Origin: an uncultured Eubacteriales bacterium
Lineage (GTDB): Bacteria > Bacillota > Clostridia > Monoglobales > Monoglobaceae
Assembly: GCA_900550775.1 (NCBI GenBank)
Contig: URTH01000044.1
Coordinates: forward strand, 1-11,189
Length of the DNA stretch: 11,189 nucleotides
Reading direction: 5' to 3'
The translations under genes were made by a program, and so were the position numbers. Under the pieces are notes generated by a model. The model ran no database searches, had not been told where the DNA came from, and saw only the letters and a program-made list of their open reading frames with translations. Within the stretch, counting starts at the first letter, position 1; each line of letters opens with the position of its first letter. Below are positions 10,433 through 11,189 of the stretch, one piece after another.

Positions 10433-11189
10433 TCATCGGCTCTCCGGCTGTGCCTTGCGGTAATCCCCCGGCGTCATGCCCGTTTTCTTTTTAAAAAACA
10501 GATTAAAATAGTATTCGCTTGAAAAGCCCAGCGCCTCGCTGATCTTTTTCAGGCTGTCATCCCCCTCGCTGAGCAGCTTTTGCGCCTGTGCGATTTTGAC
10601 ATCATGAATGTAGGAAAGCAGCGTTTTCCCCTCATACTTTTTAAAGATTCTGCCCAGCTGCTTCTCGCTGATGTGGCAAGCCGCAGCGACCTCCTCCGCC
10701 TTGATAAAAGCGCCGCTGCGCGCCGCAATCAGCCGCTTGGCAAGGGTAAGCCGTTCGTCCGCCTCCCGGTTCTGCGCCGCTGCGCCGTCCTCGTTTTTAC
10801 ACGTCCCGGCAATCAGGCACATCAGCTCAAAAATGCGGTTTTTAATCAGCTGCGGCGTGTAAAAGTTATTTTCGGCGCACTGCCTTTCCATAAAACGGAT
10901 CGTTTCTTTCATTGCGGCGTCCATGACGGCCTTTTGACCGCCGTGCCGCTCCAAAAGCCGGTTGACGGCTTCCTCGACGCAGGCCGCACCGACCGAAAGC
11001 TTGACAAAATCGTCGCTGTATCCGATCACGCTGTGCTTTTGTCCCGGTGCGATCACCACGTACCGGTTGGGGCACACCGTCATTGTTTGATTTTCGATGC
11101 GGTAGGTGATTCTTCCGCGCAGCACAAAGTGGAGTTCAAAAAAGTTGTGGTAATGCACCCTTGGGGTAATCACGTATTCGTTGGTATGG
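10433..11189 (-). CDS. AraC-family transcriptional regulator (5' end outside window)
   Basis: About 252 residues are visible. The frame is open to the right edge through HTNEYVITPRVHYHNFFE, so the apparent GTG at 11173 is not a proven start. The N-terminal part is a cupin-like ligand-sensing domain (HYHNFFELHFVLRGRITYRI ... VVIAPGQKHSV). The C-terminal ~100 residues contain the two AraC helix-turn-helix units: VAAACHISEKQLGRIFKKY and, after the linker helix, ISEALGFSSEYYFNLFFKKKTGMTPGDYR, the family signature. It probably senses a small molecule such as a sugar and activates a neighbouring operon, perhaps one beyond the right edge. The only co-directional gene in view is the broken alkyltransferase 12 bp downstream. 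An Ada-like regulatory link is unlikely, because no Ada-type metal-binding domain is present. Confidence 0.9.
   Translation of the reverse strand, partial: HTNEYVITPRVHYHNFFELHFVLRGRITYRIENQTMTVCPNRYVVIAPGQKHSVIGYSDDFVKLSVGAACVEEAVNRLLERHGGQKAVMDAAMKETIRFMERQCAENNFYTPQLIKNRIFELMCLIAGTCKNEDGAAAQNREADERLTLAKRLIAARSGAFIKAEEVAAACHISEKQLGRIFKKYEGKTLLSYIHDVKIAQAQKLLSEGDDSLKKISEALGFSSEYYFNLFFKKKTGMTPGDYRKAQPESR

Noticed and set aside
10094..10522. 142-codon + strand ORF
   Set aside because: It spans the hicBA terminator, the 61-bp repeat and the antisense of the alkyltransferase and AraC genes, so it is a composite shadow.

Overview
The window looks like chromosome of a low-to-mid GC Gram-positive anaerobe of the Clostridia, possibly Oscillospiraceae/Ruminococcaceae-like (an inference). 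The support is strong AAGGAGG-type Shine-Dalgarno sites, a YhgE/Pip membrane protein, a Lin1244/Lin1753-type replication protein, and many intrinsic terminators. Gene orientation changes at nearly every cassette, and broken genes and short repeats mark the joins, so much of the window reads as an accessory patchwork.

Left part (1-2352, + strand): the 3' part of a uracil permease gene (uraA/pyrP) and a complete upp form a uracil salvage pair. Next comes a 61-bp repeat with terminal inverted repeats, then a small gene of the sensory rhodopsin transducer (ASRT) family and a perfect 14-bp-stem terminator. A tRNA-Pro(CGG) gene with its own promoter and terminator follows (2451-2605).

Middle left (2606-4137, - strand): a visibly AT-rich insert sits beside the tRNA gene. 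It holds an XRE-type regulator, which starts from a consensus promoter overlapped by a 9-bp inverted repeat, and a small TTG-started ORF that overlaps its stop codon. Beyond it, up to the yhgE operon, lies a 45-codon remnant of an aldo/keto reductase that kept its ribosome binding site; a terminator follows at 3919-3952.

Centre (4242-8397, - strand): a two-gene operon has one strong promoter. It encodes a 373-aa single-pass or exported protein of unknown function and a 934-aa YhgE/Pip-type membrane protein. The promoter carries repeated TCCGAT/ATCGGA half-sites.

Right part (8429-11189): a DUF4373/DnaD-like replication gene whose linker is an 18-unit pentanucleotide repeat (- strand). Then a hicBA toxin-antitoxin pair (+ strand) lies between two nearly identical 33-bp hairpin repeats. 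Last, on the - strand, an AraC-type regulator cut by the window edge is followed by a truncated MGMT-type alkyltransferase gene. That gene ends inside a second copy of the 61-bp repeat.

The most unusual items are the 61-bp paired repeat (same length, 48/61 identity, changes that keep base pairing), the pentanucleotide tract inside a coding region, the hairpin-flanked toxin-antitoxin cassette, and the self-contained XRE operator/promoter. I see no CRISPR array, transposase, integrase or clear multi-gene defence system.
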